DNA from: Roseomonas sp. KE2513
GTDB taxonomy: Bacteria; Pseudomonadota; Alphaproteobacteria; Acetobacterales; Acetobacteraceae
Assembly: GCF_016107305.1 (NCBI RefSeq)
Contig: NZ_RCVR01000001.1
Coordinates: 404,443-468,442, forward strand
DNA length: 64,000 bases
Reading direction: 5' to 3'
The notes below the pieces were generated by a model. It did no database searches, was not told the DNA's origin, and saw only the letters and a list, made by a program, of their open reading frames with translations. The position numbers and the translations under genes were made by a program. Positions 9,168 to 19,520 of this stretch are shown piece by piece; the stretch's first letter is position 1, and each line of letters starts with the position of its first letter.

Positions 9168-10034
9168 ATGGCCGCGGCCATCACTGTCCTGCTCGACGGC
9201 GTCGCGAGCGGGATGCTGCTCTTCGTGCTGTCGGTCGGGCTGTCCGTCACGCTCGGGCTGATGAACGTGGTGAATCTCGCCCACGGGGCCTTCGGCATGG
9301 TGGGCGGTTATGTCTGCGTGGTGCTGCTGAGCCGGGCGGGCGTGCCCTTCGTGCCCAGCCTCGCGGCCGCGACGCTGGCCGCGGCGGCGCTGGGCTGGGT
9401 GCTGGAGCGGCTGCTCTATGTTCGCCTCTACGGGCGGGACCATCTGGACCAGGTGCTCTTCTCCATCGGACTGGTCTTCGTGATGGGCGCGGTCGCGGAC
9501 TGGCTGATGGGGGCGCGGCAGCAGCTTATCCAACTGCCGGAATGGCTCTCCGGGCGGGTGGAGATCGGAGGCATCGGTCTCGGACGCTATCGCATCTTCC
9601 TTATCCTGCTCTGCGGGGTGGTGGCGGCGGGCCTGCATTTCGGGCTTGTGCGGACGCGCTTCGGAGCGCGGCTGCGGGCGGCGGTGGATGACGGCGTGGT
9701 GGCGCGCGGCATGGGGCTGCCGGTCGGGCGGATATTCTCCCTCACCTTCGCGCTCGGCTCGGGGCTCGCGGGGCTGGGCGGGGCGCTAGGGGTGGAGGTG
9801 CTGGGCCTCGATCCGAACTTCCCGCTGAAATACCTCGTCTACTTCCTCGTGGTGGTGGCGGTGGGGGGCGCGAACTCTGTCATTGGCCCCTTCGTCGCGG
9901 CCATCCTGCTCGGCGTGCTCGACGTTGCCGGGAAGTACTGGGTGCCGCAGGTGGGGGCCTTCGTGATCTACACGGCCATGGTTGTGCTGCTGCTCGCCCG
10001 CCCTGATGGGCTGCTGGCGAAGGCGCGATCCTGA
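9168..10034 (+). CDS. livH: Branched-chain amino acid-type ABC transporter permease LivH
   Basis: An inner-membrane permease of 288 residues with about eight hydrophobic segments. It shows LivH-family sequence near the N-terminus (LSVGLSVTLGLMNVVNLAHGAFGMVGGY) in positions about 22-50 and the GxxxALxGAL-like loop near residue 200. It lies 22 bases after the SBP gene and overlaps livM by one base (TGATG). Confidence 0.93.
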   Translation: MAAAITVLLDGVASGMLLFVLSVGLSVTLGLMNVVNLAHGAFGMVGGYVCVVLLSRAGVPFVPSLAAATLAAAALGWVLERLLYVRLYGRDHLDQVLFSIGLVFVMGAVADWLMGARQQLIQLPEWLSGRVEIGGIGLGRYRIFLILLCGVVAAGLHFGLVRTRFGARLRAAVDDGVVARGMGLPVGRIFSLTFALGSGLAGLGGALGVEVLGLDPNFPLKYLVYFLVVVAVGGANSVIGPFVAAILLGVLDVAGKYWVPQVGAFVIYTAMVVLLLARPDGLLAKARS

Positions 10035-10969
10035 TGCGGGTGCTGTTGCACGCCCTGCCCTGGCTGGCGGCGATCGCGGCCTACTTCCTGATGCCGGAGC
10101 AATTGCCCCTGCTCTCCTCCATCGCCATCGCGGCGCTGTTCACCGTCTCGCTAGACCTGATCGTCGGCTATGCGGGGGTGGTGACGCTCGGGCAGGCCGC
10201 CTTCTTCGGGGCCGGGGCCTATACGGCGGGGCTGCTGGCGCAGAACGGCTGGGGCGAGCCTCTTTCCGGGCTGCTGGCGGCGGCGGCGGTGGCTACGGTT
10301 CTCGGGCTGATTACCGCGCCGCTCGTGCTGCGCTCGGGGGCGCTGGCGGGGTTGATGGTGACGCTCGGCCTCGGGCTGATGCTCTACGAAGCGGCGAACA
10401 AGGCCGCGCCTATTACCGGCGGGGCGGACGGGTTGCAGGGAGTGGAGGTCTGGCCGGTGCTCGGCGTCTTCCGCTTCGATCTCTACGGGCAGACGGCCTA
10501 TCTCTACAGCCTCGCGGTCCTCTTTATTCTCTTCTGGTTGGCAAAGCTGATCGTGGCCTCGCCCTACGGCCTCTCACTGCGGGGGATCAACGGCAATCCC
10601 CGCCGCGCGCCGGCGCTGGGCGTGCCGGTGAAGGCGCGGCTGACGGCGGCCTATGCGCTGGCGGCCGCCTATGCCGGGGTGGCCGGCGCCCTGCTTGCCC
10701 AGACCACCGCCTTCGTCTCGCTCGATGCCCTCTCCTTCCAGCGCTCGGCTGACGGGCTGCTGATGCTGGTTCTGGGGGGCTTGGGCAGCCTCTACGGCGC
10801 GCTGATCGGGGCGGCGGCCTTTACCCTCGCGCACCACGCGCTGAGCGAGGCGAGCCCGATTTTCTGGCAGTTCTGGCTCGGCATCGCGCTCATCGCGCTG
10901 GCGCTGTTCGGGCGCGGCGGGCTGATGGGGCTGTTACGGAAGCTCCTGCCGCGGGGGGCTGGCTCTTGA
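10034..10969 (+). CDS. livM: Branched-chain amino acid-type ABC transporter permease LivM
   Basis: The second permease (311 residues, about 8-10 hydrophobic segments). The LivM signature DLIVGYAGVVTLGQAAFFGAGAY is split around residues 38-60, and GGLGSLYGALIGA lies near the C-terminus. It pairs with LivH to form the membrane channel. The gene is translationally coupled to both neighbours: it starts inside the livH stop and its stop overlaps the TTG start of livG. Confidence 0.93.
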   Translation: MRVLLHALPWLAAIAAYFLMPEQLPLLSSIAIAALFTVSLDLIVGYAGVVTLGQAAFFGAGAYTAGLLAQNGWGEPLSGLLAAAAVATVLGLITAPLVLRSGALAGLMVTLGLGLMLYEAANKAAPITGGADGLQGVEVWPVLGVFRFDLYGQTAYLYSLAVLFILFWLAKLIVASPYGLSLRGINGNPRRAPALGVPVKARLTAAYALAAAYAGVAGALLAQTTAFVSLDALSFQRSADGLLMLVLGGLGSLYGALIGAAAFTLAHHALSEASPIFWQFWLGIALIALALFGRGGLMGLLRKLLPRGAGS

Positions 10970-11745
10970 GCGGCGGCGCCCTTCAGACTCAGGGGCTGAC
11001 ACGCCGTTTCGGGACCTTCACGGCGGTCGACAAGGTCTCGCTCTCGGTAGCCGAGGGGGCGCGGCACGCGCTGATCGGGCCGAACGGCGCGGGCAAGACG
11101 ACCTTCGTGAACCTGCTCTCCGGCGCTATCCCCGCCAGCGCCGGCAGCGTGGCACTACTGGGGGAGGACGTAACGGCGGCGCCGCAGCACGCGCGGGTGC
11201 GGCGCGGCCTGGCGCGCACCTTTCAGGTGAACCAGCTCTTCGCCGAGCTTTCCCCGCGCGAGGCGGTGGTGCTGGCGGTATCGGAGCGCGCGGGGGCGGG
11301 CGGCACCTGGTGGCGTCCGGTTTCCTCCATGCCGGCACTGCGAGGGGAGGCGGATGCGCTGCTCGACCTCGTGCGCTTCCCCATCGCCGGGCGGGACGGG
11401 CGCACGGGCGCGCTCGCCTATGGGCGGCAGCGGCTGCTGGAGATCGCGCTAGCGCTCGCCATGAAACCCCGCGTGCTGCTGCTGGACGAGCCCGCCGCCG
11501 GCGTGCCGCCTGCCGAAAGCCGCGAGGTGCTGGAGGCCGTCTCCGCCCTGCCGCGCGACGTGGCGGTGCTGCTCATCGAGCACGACATGGACCTTGTGTT
11601 TCGCTTCGCCGAGCGCATCACCGTGCTCGCCCAGGGCGCCGTGCTGGCGGATGGGGAGCCGAACGCCATCGCGCGCGATCCCCGCGTGAAGGAGGCCTAT
11701 CTCGGCACCATGGAAGTAGGGGTTGGGGAGGTCGGCCATGGCTGA
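10966..11745 (+). CDS. livG: Branched-chain amino acid-type ABC transporter ATPase LivG
   Basis: A 259-residue ATP-binding subunit. Walker A is GPNGAGKTT (about 34-42) and the Walker B segment is VLLLDEPAAGVPP; the family-specific FQVNQLFAEL follows the Q-loop position. In place of a classical LSGGQ signature the sequence reads GALAYGRQRLLEIA, which is normal for LivG. The start is TTG at 10966, overlapping the livM stop (TTGA). It overlaps livF by eight bases. Confidence 0.93.
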   Translation: MSGGALQTQGLTRRFGTFTAVDKVSLSVAEGARHALIGPNGAGKTTFVNLLSGAIPASAGSVALLGEDVTAAPQHARVRRGLARTFQVNQLFAELSPREAVVLAVSERAGAGGTWWRPVSSMPALRGEADALLDLVRFPIAGRDGRTGALAYGRQRLLEIALALAMKPRVLLLDEPAAGVPPAESREVLEAVSALPRDVAVLLIEHDMDLVFRFAERITVLAQGAVLADGEPNAIARDPRVKEAYLGTMEVGVGEVGHG

Positions 11746-12448
11746 GCCGCTCCTCGTCGTGGACGGCCTCACCGGCGGGTGGGGCGAGGGCGTGGTGCTG
11801 GAGAACCTCTCCCTCTCGCTGCGGGAGGGCGAGGCGATGGCGCTGCTCGGCCGCAACGGTGCCGGCAAGACAACGCTCATCTGCTCACTGATGGGCGTGG
11901 CCCGGCGCCGCGCTGGGGCGATCCGCCTCGGCGGGGTTCCGCTGGAGCGGCTGGCGACGGAGAGGCGCGCCGTCCTCGGCCTCGGCTGGGTGCCGCAGGA
12001 GCGCAACATCTTCCGCTCCCTCACGGTGGAGGAGAACCTGACCGCCGTGGCCCGCCCCGGGCGTTGGGACCTCCGGGCTGTCTACGGCCTGATGCCGCGG
12101 TTGGAGGAGCGCCGCGCCAATCTCGGCAATGAGCTGTCGGGCGGGGAGCAGCAGATGCTTGCCCTCGGCCGCGCGCTGATGCTGAACCCGCGCCTGCTGC
12201 TGCTAGACGAGCCGCTGGAGGGCCTGGCCCCCGTGATCGTCCAGGCCTTGCTCGCCGCCATCCGCCGCCTCGTGCGGGACGAGGGGATGACGGCGATCAT
12301 CGTGGAGCAGCACGCCCACCAGATCCTCCCCATCGCCGACCGTGCCGTGATCCTTGATCGCGGGCGGGTGGCGGCGGAGGGGTCCGCGGCGGAGATGCTG
12401 GCCGCGCCGGAAATTCTCGACCGGCATCTCGGCCTGAACGCGCATTAG
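11738..12448 (+). CDS. livF: Branched-chain amino acid-type ABC transporter ATPase LivF
   Basis: The second ATPase subunit, 236 residues. Walker A is GRNGAGKTT, the signature is LSGGEQQMLALGRAL, and Walker B is LLLLDEPLEGLAP. ATG 11738 is chosen because GGGGAG lies about 8-14 bases upstream; it overlaps the livG stop. Last component of the importer; a MetE-like gene follows 20 bases later and probably shares the transcript. Confidence 0.93.
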   Translation: MAEPLLVVDGLTGGWGEGVVLENLSLSLREGEAMALLGRNGAGKTTLICSLMGVARRRAGAIRLGGVPLERLATERRAVLGLGWVPQERNIFRSLTVEENLTAVARPGRWDLRAVYGLMPRLEERRANLGNELSGGEQQMLALGRALMLNPRLLLLDEPLEGLAPVIVQALLAAIRRLVRDEGMTAIIVEQHAHQILPIADRAVILDRGRVAAEGSAAEMLAAPEILDRHLGLNAH

Positions 12449-12468
12449 AAGTCACCAAGGAGAACGCC

Positions 12469-13578
12469 ATGCCGAATGGCAAGCCACCCTTCCGCGCCGA
12501 CCATGTGGGCAGCCTGCTGCGCCCCCCCGTGCTGCGGGAGGCCCGTGCCGCCCGCGCGGCCGGGCAGAAGGACGACGATGCCGTGCGCGAGGTCGAGGAC
12601 CGCTGCATCGCCGACGCCATCCGCGAGCAGAAGAACGTCGGCCTCAAGGCCGTGACGGACGGCGAGTACCGCCGCGCCTTCTGGCATTTCGACTTCCTGG
12701 CGAAGCTCGGCGGCGTCGAGATGTACGAGGCCGATCAGGGCATTCAGTTCCAGGGCGGGCAGACGAAATCCTACGGCCTCAAGGTCACCTCGAAGCTCCG
12801 CTACGAGGCCCATCCCTTCGTGCAGGACTTTGCCTATGTCGCCGCCCATGCTGATGGCGCGGTGGCGAAGCAGACCATTCCCTCCCCCTCCGTGCTGCAT
12901 TTCCGCGGCGGGCGGCGGGCGGTGGACGCGGCCGTCTATCCGGAGATGGACGCCTTCTTCGCGGACCTGGCCGGCGCCTACAACGGCGCGATGAAGGCCT
13001 TCGCCGCCGCCGGCTGCCGCTACCTGCAGCTTGACGAGGTGAACATCGCCTATCTCTGCGATCCGAATCAGGTCGCGATGCTCAAGGCCCGCGGTGACGA
13101 CACCGACAACCTGCTGAACCGCTACGCGGACATCATCAACGGCACGATCGAGGGCCGGCCCTCGGACATGTTTGTCTCGATGCACCTCTGCCGCGGCAAC
13201 TTCCAGTCGATGCACATCGCCGCCGGCGGCTACGACCCGGTGGCGGAGGTGCTGTTCAACGGCATCAACGTCGATGCCTACTTCATGGAATACGACGACG
13301 AGCGCTCGGGCAGCTTCGCGCCGCTGCGCTTCCTGCCGAAGGGCAAAACGGTGGTGCTGGGCCTCGTCACCAGCAAGCGCGGCGAGCTGGAGACGAAGGA
13401 CGAGCTGAAGCGCCGGATCGAGGAGGCGGCGAAGCACTGCCCGATCGAGCAGCTCGCGCTTTCCCCGCAATGCGGCTTCGCCTCGACCGAGGAGGGCAAC
13501 CTGCTGACCGTCGAGCAGCAATGGGCCAAGCTGCGGCTCTGCGTCGATGTCGCCCGCGAGGTCTGGGGCGAGGTGTAA
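12469..13578 (+). CDS. Cobalamin-independent methionine synthase family protein (MetE C-terminal-like)
   Basis: A 369-residue protein matching the catalytic (C-terminal) half of MetE, as in the short YxjG/YxjH-type proteins. It starts with FRADHVGSLLRP and has putative zinc ligands in MHLCRGN (His239, Cys241) and SPQCGF (Cys335). Such proteins transfer a methyl group to a thiol; the methyl donor of the short forms is often not folate polyglutamate. AAGGAG precedes the ATG. Its place behind a liv-type importer suggests the imported compound may feed methyl or sulfur metabolism, which is inference. Confidence 0.82.
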   Translation: MPNGKPPFRADHVGSLLRPPVLREARAARAAGQKDDDAVREVEDRCIADAIREQKNVGLKAVTDGEYRRAFWHFDFLAKLGGVEMYEADQGIQFQGGQTKSYGLKVTSKLRYEAHPFVQDFAYVAAHADGAVAKQTIPSPSVLHFRGGRRAVDAAVYPEMDAFFADLAGAYNGAMKAFAAAGCRYLQLDEVNIAYLCDPNQVAMLKARGDDTDNLLNRYADIINGTIEGRPSDMFVSMHLCRGNFQSMHIAAGGYDPVAEVLFNGINVDAYFMEYDDERSGSFAPLRFLPKGKTVVLGLVTSKRGELETKDELKRRIEEAAKHCPIEQLALSPQCGFASTEEGNLLTVEQQWAKLRLCVDVAREVWGEV

Positions 13579-13585
13579 CCGGGCC

Positions 13586-13608
13586 GGGCCGGGGGCGTTC
13601 CCCGGCCC
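13586..13608. terminator. Bidirectional hairpin between the metE-like gene and obgE
   Basis: A perfect 9-bp stem (GGGCCGGGG with CCCCGGCCC) around a GCGTT loop lies between the two converging stop codons and is followed by TTCCTACTTCT on the plus strand. Confidence 0.8.
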
Positions 13609-13611
13609 TTC

Positions 13612-14959
<1,348 letters not shown>

Positions 14960-14995
14960 GGTCTGTCTCCTTGGCTTATCTGGGGGCTTCTGGGA

Positions 14996-15310
14996 TTAGG
15001 CCGCGATGTCGCCGATGCGCAGAACCGTCAGGTTCTGGCGGTGGCCATTCTTGCGGCGGCTGTTCTGGCGGCGGCGCTTCTTGAAGATGATCACCTTCTC
15101 GCCGCGCTTCTGCTCAAGCACCGTGGCGGTGACGGTCGCGCCGGGCACCGTCGGCGCGCCGATGGTCAGGCCGGACTCGCCGCCCACCGCCAGCACGTCG
15201 TGGAAGGTGATGGAGGCGCCGGCCTCACCCTCGAGCTTCTCCACGGTGAGGACGGCGTTCGGGGTCACGCGGTACTGCTTGCCGCCGGTGCGGATCACTG
15301 CGTAGGTCAT
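14996..15310 (-). CDS. rplU: 50S ribosomal protein L21
   Basis: L21 binds 23S rRNA with L20. The 104-residue protein begins [15 protein letters not shown] and has the family motif [21 protein letters not shown] near its C-terminus (about 74-94). The ATG at 15308-15310 is chosen because L21 proteins start here; the frame continues upstream only as GC-rich non-homologous sequence. Confidence 0.97.
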   Translation of the reverse strand: MTYAVIRTGGKQYRVTPNAVLTVEKLEGEAGASITFHDVLAVGGESGLTIGAPTVPGATVTATVLEQKRGEKVIIFKKRRRQNSRRKNGHRQNLTVLRIGDIAA

Positions 15311-15522
15311 GGGGGTGAGGGTCCGCTCTCGTCTCGGCCGGTTTGATGGAGGCCGGGCTGATCCTGGCCAGGTCGTGCTTGTACCGGCGGGGCCCGCACC
15401 CTGGAAGGGGGAGCTCACCGGAGAGGCGGGCATATAGCGGTCCGGAACCCGGCCCGTCAACATCGGTCTCGCTCATGGTGCGTTGCAAGGGGCGGCGGGG
15501 GGCATTATAGGGGCGCCACGCC

Positions 15523-15612
<90 letters not shown>

Positions 15613-16335
15613 TTTTGCTTATACCGCCTGCGTCCGTGAGCCTCCGCCCACCTCCGAGCTTCGGAGGCGAGCTGTTGATGCGGCTCCGTTTTCTGCCCCG
15701 CAAGCCGCTGTTTTTTCGGTCCGTCCGGCAGCCCCCCCTCGCAACTCGTGGGCTGAGCTCACGGCCCAGGGGAGAAGCCAAAGTCGCCCAGATCAGAGGA
15801 AGGGCGGTCGAGGCGTTGCCCACCGGGCCGGAACGCAAGGCCATGGAACAGGCCTGTGCTCGAAGGCTGCAACGCCGCCCATTCCTATGGTGGCTTGTGT
15901 AGCCTCTCACCCCGTGAGTTCATCGCCAGCCATTCGCCTGCCCGGTCTTGCAGGCAGCACTCCAAGCCGCGACCTCCGCGGTGGATTCTTCCCAATCATA
16001 CCGTTCCAAGTCGCTCGCGCCCGGGATGGAGGTGGTATCCGCCCCGTAGGTGCAGCGCGTTCTCCGGTGCTGCGGCTGCCCGGATAGCGCGATGGACGGG
16101 GTGTTGTGGCAATGCCGTGAGACGAGGGCGTCAGCCCCATACGGCGGAGATGATGCAGACTGTTCGGCCGCTCCCGTTATGCCGGGCCAGGGCTGCCGAG
16201 GGATTGTCGAGCTGAATGTAAGCCACGGCGAGTGGCGGCACAGACCTGTCACCCAGTCCCGGCGGCGCCCGAAACAGCGTTTGCGGGTAGCTGTCAGCAT
16301 TACTACGGTCAGCCTCGGTTTGACGGAGTTACGTC
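15613..16335. other. Non-coding or decayed stretch after tRNA-Ser
   Basis: About 720 bases without a convincing gene. A perfect small hairpin (CCTCCGA-GCT-TCGGAGG, 15651-15667) follows the tRNA but has no T-run. Open frames on both strands here show no recognisable domain and no good ribosome site. Confidence 0.6.
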
Positions 16336-18432
16336 ATGTTTGCTGCCCTGGACCTCGCAAGCCGGGCTGCGATCGGCGCCGGGTTGGTCCTGGCCTCCGC
16401 CTGGTTGGCGACGCAAGCCCTCGAGGTCGTCCTGCGCCGCCGGGGCTCGATTTGGCATATCCCCGCTTCACGGCGAAGCCGGCGCGTCCTTGAGGCGTAC
16501 GCGTTCGCCGTAGCAATGGCCCTTCTCGCCGCAGCGCTCGCCAGTTGGCTCGGCACGATCCTCGGCGTGCCTTTCTGGTTTGGAGCAGCTATAGCCGCAG
16601 CCGCGTCGTTGTGGGCCACACTCAGGGTGGCCAAGCTGTTCCAGCAGGTTCGGGAATTGGGCGAGACCCTGATTGCCGATGGCGTGACGGAGGTGGCCCT
16701 TGACCCCCTACCGGCCGCCGCTCCTCCAGCGGGCGGCCGCCGCATCGTCATCCTGTGCGACGGGACCGGTAACCGCCCACCAGACGCCGATGACCCTGCC
16801 GCAACAAACGTGTGGAAGCTGGGGCAGGCGCTGGTCGAGGATGAGACCCAGACGATCTGGTACGATCCAGGCGTCGGCACCGGCACGTCGCGCGCGGCCC
16901 GGGCAGGTGCCGCCTTGGAGCGGTGGGCGGGGTGGCTATGGCTTTCTCCGCTGGCGACGGCGCTCGGCATTGCCGGGCGACTGCGGCAGGGGTGGGAAGG
17001 CCTGACCGGTACGGGCATCACCGAAAACATCTTGGATGGCTACGCCGAGATTGTCCGCCAGTACCGTCCCGGCGACCGCATCTACATCTTCGGCTTCTCC
17101 CGCGGCGCCTACACGGCGCGCGCGATCGCCGGGGTGATCCGCACCTGTGGGCTTCTGAAGGCGTCCAACCTTCGCTACGCGCCCGCCTTGGTGTCGCTCT
17201 ACTCGGCCCAGCGCGGCCGGGTAGGAGAAAGCCGCAGCACCGGCGTACCGGTCCAGGACGAGTTCGTCTGGCGCGAGGTTCCCATCGAGATGCTGGGCGT
17301 GTTCGACACGGTCGCCTCGCTGGGCGCGCCGCTCTGGGGTTGGTGGTTCAAGCCCCAGGGATTTGAGAGCCGGGCACTCAACACCAGCCCGATGCCAAAC
17401 TGCCGCCATGTCTACCACGCGCTCTCCATGGACGAGCGTCGGGCCACCTTCTTCCCAACCCTGTTCTGGAAGGCTGGGGGCACCCGCTCCGGGTGGACGG
17501 AGACCCTGGAGCAGGTCTGGTTCCGGGGCGTGCACGCCGATATCGGGGGCGGATACCCGGAGACTGGCCTGTCCGATATCACCCTCGGATGGATGCTCGA
17601 GCGGGCCATGAGGCATGACCTCGCTGTCAGGCCCGGCACTCTCGCGGCGTTGAAGCCCGACCCGATGGCGCGCCTCCACGACGAGACGTCGCGCCGCCCA
17701 TCCTGGAGCTGGCTAGGTACCTGGCCGCGATGGGCGCAGGTCTTTGGTGGGCCACCAACCACCGGTGCGGGCATCTCGGTCCACAGCAGTGTCTTTGAGC
17801 GGGCGCAAAGGGTTTACGCGAAGACGGGCCGCTACGATCTCCATGACCTTCGCCCCGGCGAGACAGTGGCCTTCCGCGCGGAGGCGCACCGGCAGTGGGA
17901 CCGAACCGGGCTTATCCTTCAGGGCGATCCCGATCGGCCAATCTACTACCGGCTGCGGTGGGTAGGCGGCCTTTGGCGTGACGCCAGTTGCCCCCCATGC
18001 GGACCTGCGGGCAACGTGGCGGGGGAGCGGCCGGGTGACCCGCGGTGGCGAGCGCGCTGGCGCAGGCGTGTCCGGGGGGCGCCCTGGATGACCCTTTGCG
18101 TCACGATCGCCGGGCCGCGGCGATGGCCTCTGCGCGAGTTGCCGCTCGGCTTGGCCTTCGCCTACCTGCTCAAGCGCGATCCCAGGCTCTTGCTGAACCA
18201 ACTGGCTCCGATCGGGCAGAGCCTGACGATGGAAGGCAGCAGCGTTCTTATCCGGAGCGAGCGTCCCGCAGGCATGCTCTACCTGTTCGCCAATGATCTC
18301 TGGCAGACCTACCTCAACAACTCCGGGGAACTCGAACTGGAGCTGACCAGACTTGACGGGAAGCTTGGCCTGGAGGAGGCGGTCTGGGTGCTTCCAAGAA
18401 TAGGTCCTTGGCACTTCGTATCGCCGAGTTGA
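16336..18432 (+). CDS. Membrane-anchored DUF2235 (Tle1-like) alpha/beta hydrolase
   Basis: A 698-residue protein with about three hydrophobic helices in the first 100 residues and a DUF2235 domain from about residue 135. The domain opens IVILCDGTGNRP (Asp near 142), carries the nucleophile elbow GFSRGAYTAR (Ser near 255) and the histidine-containing HADIGGGYPE (His near 400). The same fold includes type VI phospholipase effectors (Tle1), but the N-terminal membrane anchor and the absence of VgrG/PAAR or immunity genes nearby argue for a housekeeping or envelope lipase rather than an effector. Catalysis on a lipid ester is inference. Confidence 0.8.
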   Translation: MFAALDLASRAAIGAGLVLASAWLATQALEVVLRRRGSIWHIPASRRSRRVLEAYAFAVAMALLAAALASWLGTILGVPFWFGAAIAAAASLWATLRVAKLFQQVRELGETLIADGVTEVALDPLPAAAPPAGGRRIVILCDGTGNRPPDADDPAATNVWKLGQALVEDETQTIWYDPGVGTGTSRAARAGAALERWAGWLWLSPLATALGIAGRLRQGWEGLTGTGITENILDGYAEIVRQYRPGDRIYIFGFSRGAYTARAIAGVIRTCGLLKASNLRYAPALVSLYSAQRGRVGESRSTGVPVQDEFVWREVPIEMLGVFDTVASLGAPLWGWWFKPQGFESRALNTSPMPNCRHVYHALSMDERRATFFPTLFWKAGGTRSGWTETLEQVWFRGVHADIGGGYPETGLSDITLGWMLERAMRHDLAVRPGTLAALKPDPMARLHDETSRRPSWSWLGTWPRWAQVFGGPPTTGAGISVHSSVFERAQRVYAKTGRYDLHDLRPGETVAFRAEAHRQWDRTGLILQGDPDRPIYYRLRWVGGLWRDASCPPCGPAGNVAGERPGDPRWRARWRRRVRGAPWMTLCVTIAGPRRWPLRELPLGLAFAYLLKRDPRLLLNQLAPIGQSLTMEGSSVLIRSERPAGMLYLFANDLWQTYLNNSGELELELTRLDGKLGLEEAVWVLPRIGPWHFVSPS

Positions 18433-18526
18433 AGTGTTGCGCCTGGTTGAAGGACGGTTGCTCCCTTGCCAGTTGAACCATGCCCCCTCTGGATTGACCA
18501 CGCCATCTGCTTGCTACGGTGCTCGA

Positions 18527-19246
18527 GTGCAGGCTCCTGAAAGTTCCTGGTACGACGCGAATGCTGCCCGGCTGGCGGCTGCCTATGAGGCGGTCCCACC
18601 GACGGTTACCCGCGACTGGCTGGCCGATCTGCTGCCCGCACCTCCTGCGGTCATTATCGATGTCGGTGCGGGCACCGGCCGTGACGCGGGCGCCTACGCC
18701 GGGGCTGGATACGAGGTCGTCGCCATCGAGCCCTCGACCGCGATGCGGGCGGAAGCCGAGGCACGGCACCCCTCACCAAGGATTCGCTGGCTCGCGGACA
18801 GCCTGCCCGCCCTGACGACGGCGTCCCGCTCGGGTGTTGCGGCCGACGTGGTATCCCTGAGCGCGGTCTGGCAGCACGTCGCGCCCTCAGACCGGCCACG
18901 TGCCTTCCGGAAGCTAGTAGGTCTTTTAAGGCCGGGCGGGCTGCTCGTCATGACCCTGCGCCACGGACCTGACGATGGGCGCGGCGGACACCCTGTCAGC
19001 TTCGCTGAGGTCGAGACCTTGGCTCGTAGCCACGGCATGCAGGTGGTTCGCGCTGTGCCGTCTCCCGACCTCCAGGGACGCCCTGACATTTCCTGGACCG
19101 CCGTAGTCCTCCGCCTGCCGGATGACGCGGCGGGCGCCCTGCCGCAGCTGCCCCACCTCATCTTGCCGGAGGTCAAGAACGCCACCTACACATTAGGCAC
19201 TCCGGCTCGCCCAATTGGCGCACGAGCCGAGCGAAGACGCGGCTGA
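18527..19246 (+). CDS. Class I SAM-dependent methyltransferase, C-terminus altered by IS junction
   Basis: A small-molecule-type methyltransferase with motif I VIIDVGAGTGRDAGAYAGAGYEVVAIEPS and motif IV/V region LLRPGGLLVMTLRHG. GTG 18527 (VQAPESSWYDANA) is preferred because homology-like sequence begins there; an upstream ATG-type start at 18434 would add 31 poorly conserved residues. The last 15-20 codons (from about 19190) lie in DNA that, on the other strand, encodes an IS5-type transposase, so the natural C-terminus was probably replaced. It may still fold, since the core is complete. No substrate can be named. Confidence 0.75.
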   Translation: MQAPESSWYDANAARLAAAYEAVPPTVTRDWLADLLPAPPAVIIDVGAGTGRDAGAYAGAGYEVVAIEPSTAMRAEAEARHPSPRIRWLADSLPALTTASRSGVAADVVSLSAVWQHVAPSDRPRAFRKLVGLLRPGGLLVMTLRHGPDDGRGGHPVSFAEVETLARSHGMQVVRAVPSPDLQGRPDISWTAVVLRLPDDAAGALPQLPHLILPEVKNATYTLGTPARPIGARAERRRG

Positions 19247-19462
19247 ACACGACCAAGTGGCACCATCGCACGAGGCGGTTGTACAGGGCCTCGTGTGGCC
19301 CGTACTCGGCAGACGCGTCGCGCCAGCGCGGCCCATTGCGGATCACGTGGATGATGCCGCTGACCACCCGCTGATCGTCGATCCGAGGCAGCCTGTGCGA
19401 GAGCGGGAGGAGGGCGCAACCCGCCGGATCTGCGCCCTCGTGAGCCAGTACAGGTCAGCCAT
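19186..19462 (-). pseudogene. IS5-family transposase N-terminal fragment, frameshifted
   Basis: On the minus strand an ATG at 19462 opens MADLYWLTRAQIRRVAP, then a frameshift near 19405-19414 leads to LPLSHRLPRIDDQRVVSG and GIIHVIRNGPRWRDASAEYGPHEALYNRLVRW in pieces. This matches the start of IS5-group (IS1031/ISL2-like) transposases. It stops after about 90 codons at the methyltransferase junction; the catalytic DDE part is missing. An inactive remnant. Confidence 0.8.
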
Positions 19463-19520
19463 GGCAGCACCTCCGGCCGCCATCGAGATCAGGTGCTAGC
19501 CCTATCAACGGGTCCTGAGC

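Noticed and set aside
15920..16300. Minus-strand 126-codon frame after tRNA-Ser
   Set aside because: No domain, no ribosome site, unusual Cys/Trp/Ser content for this genome; left as non-coding.
16336..19246. DUF2235 protein plus methyltransferase as a type VI effector-immunity pair
   Set aside because: The second protein is a plain SAM methyltransferase, and no VgrG, PAAR or Hcp gene is present.
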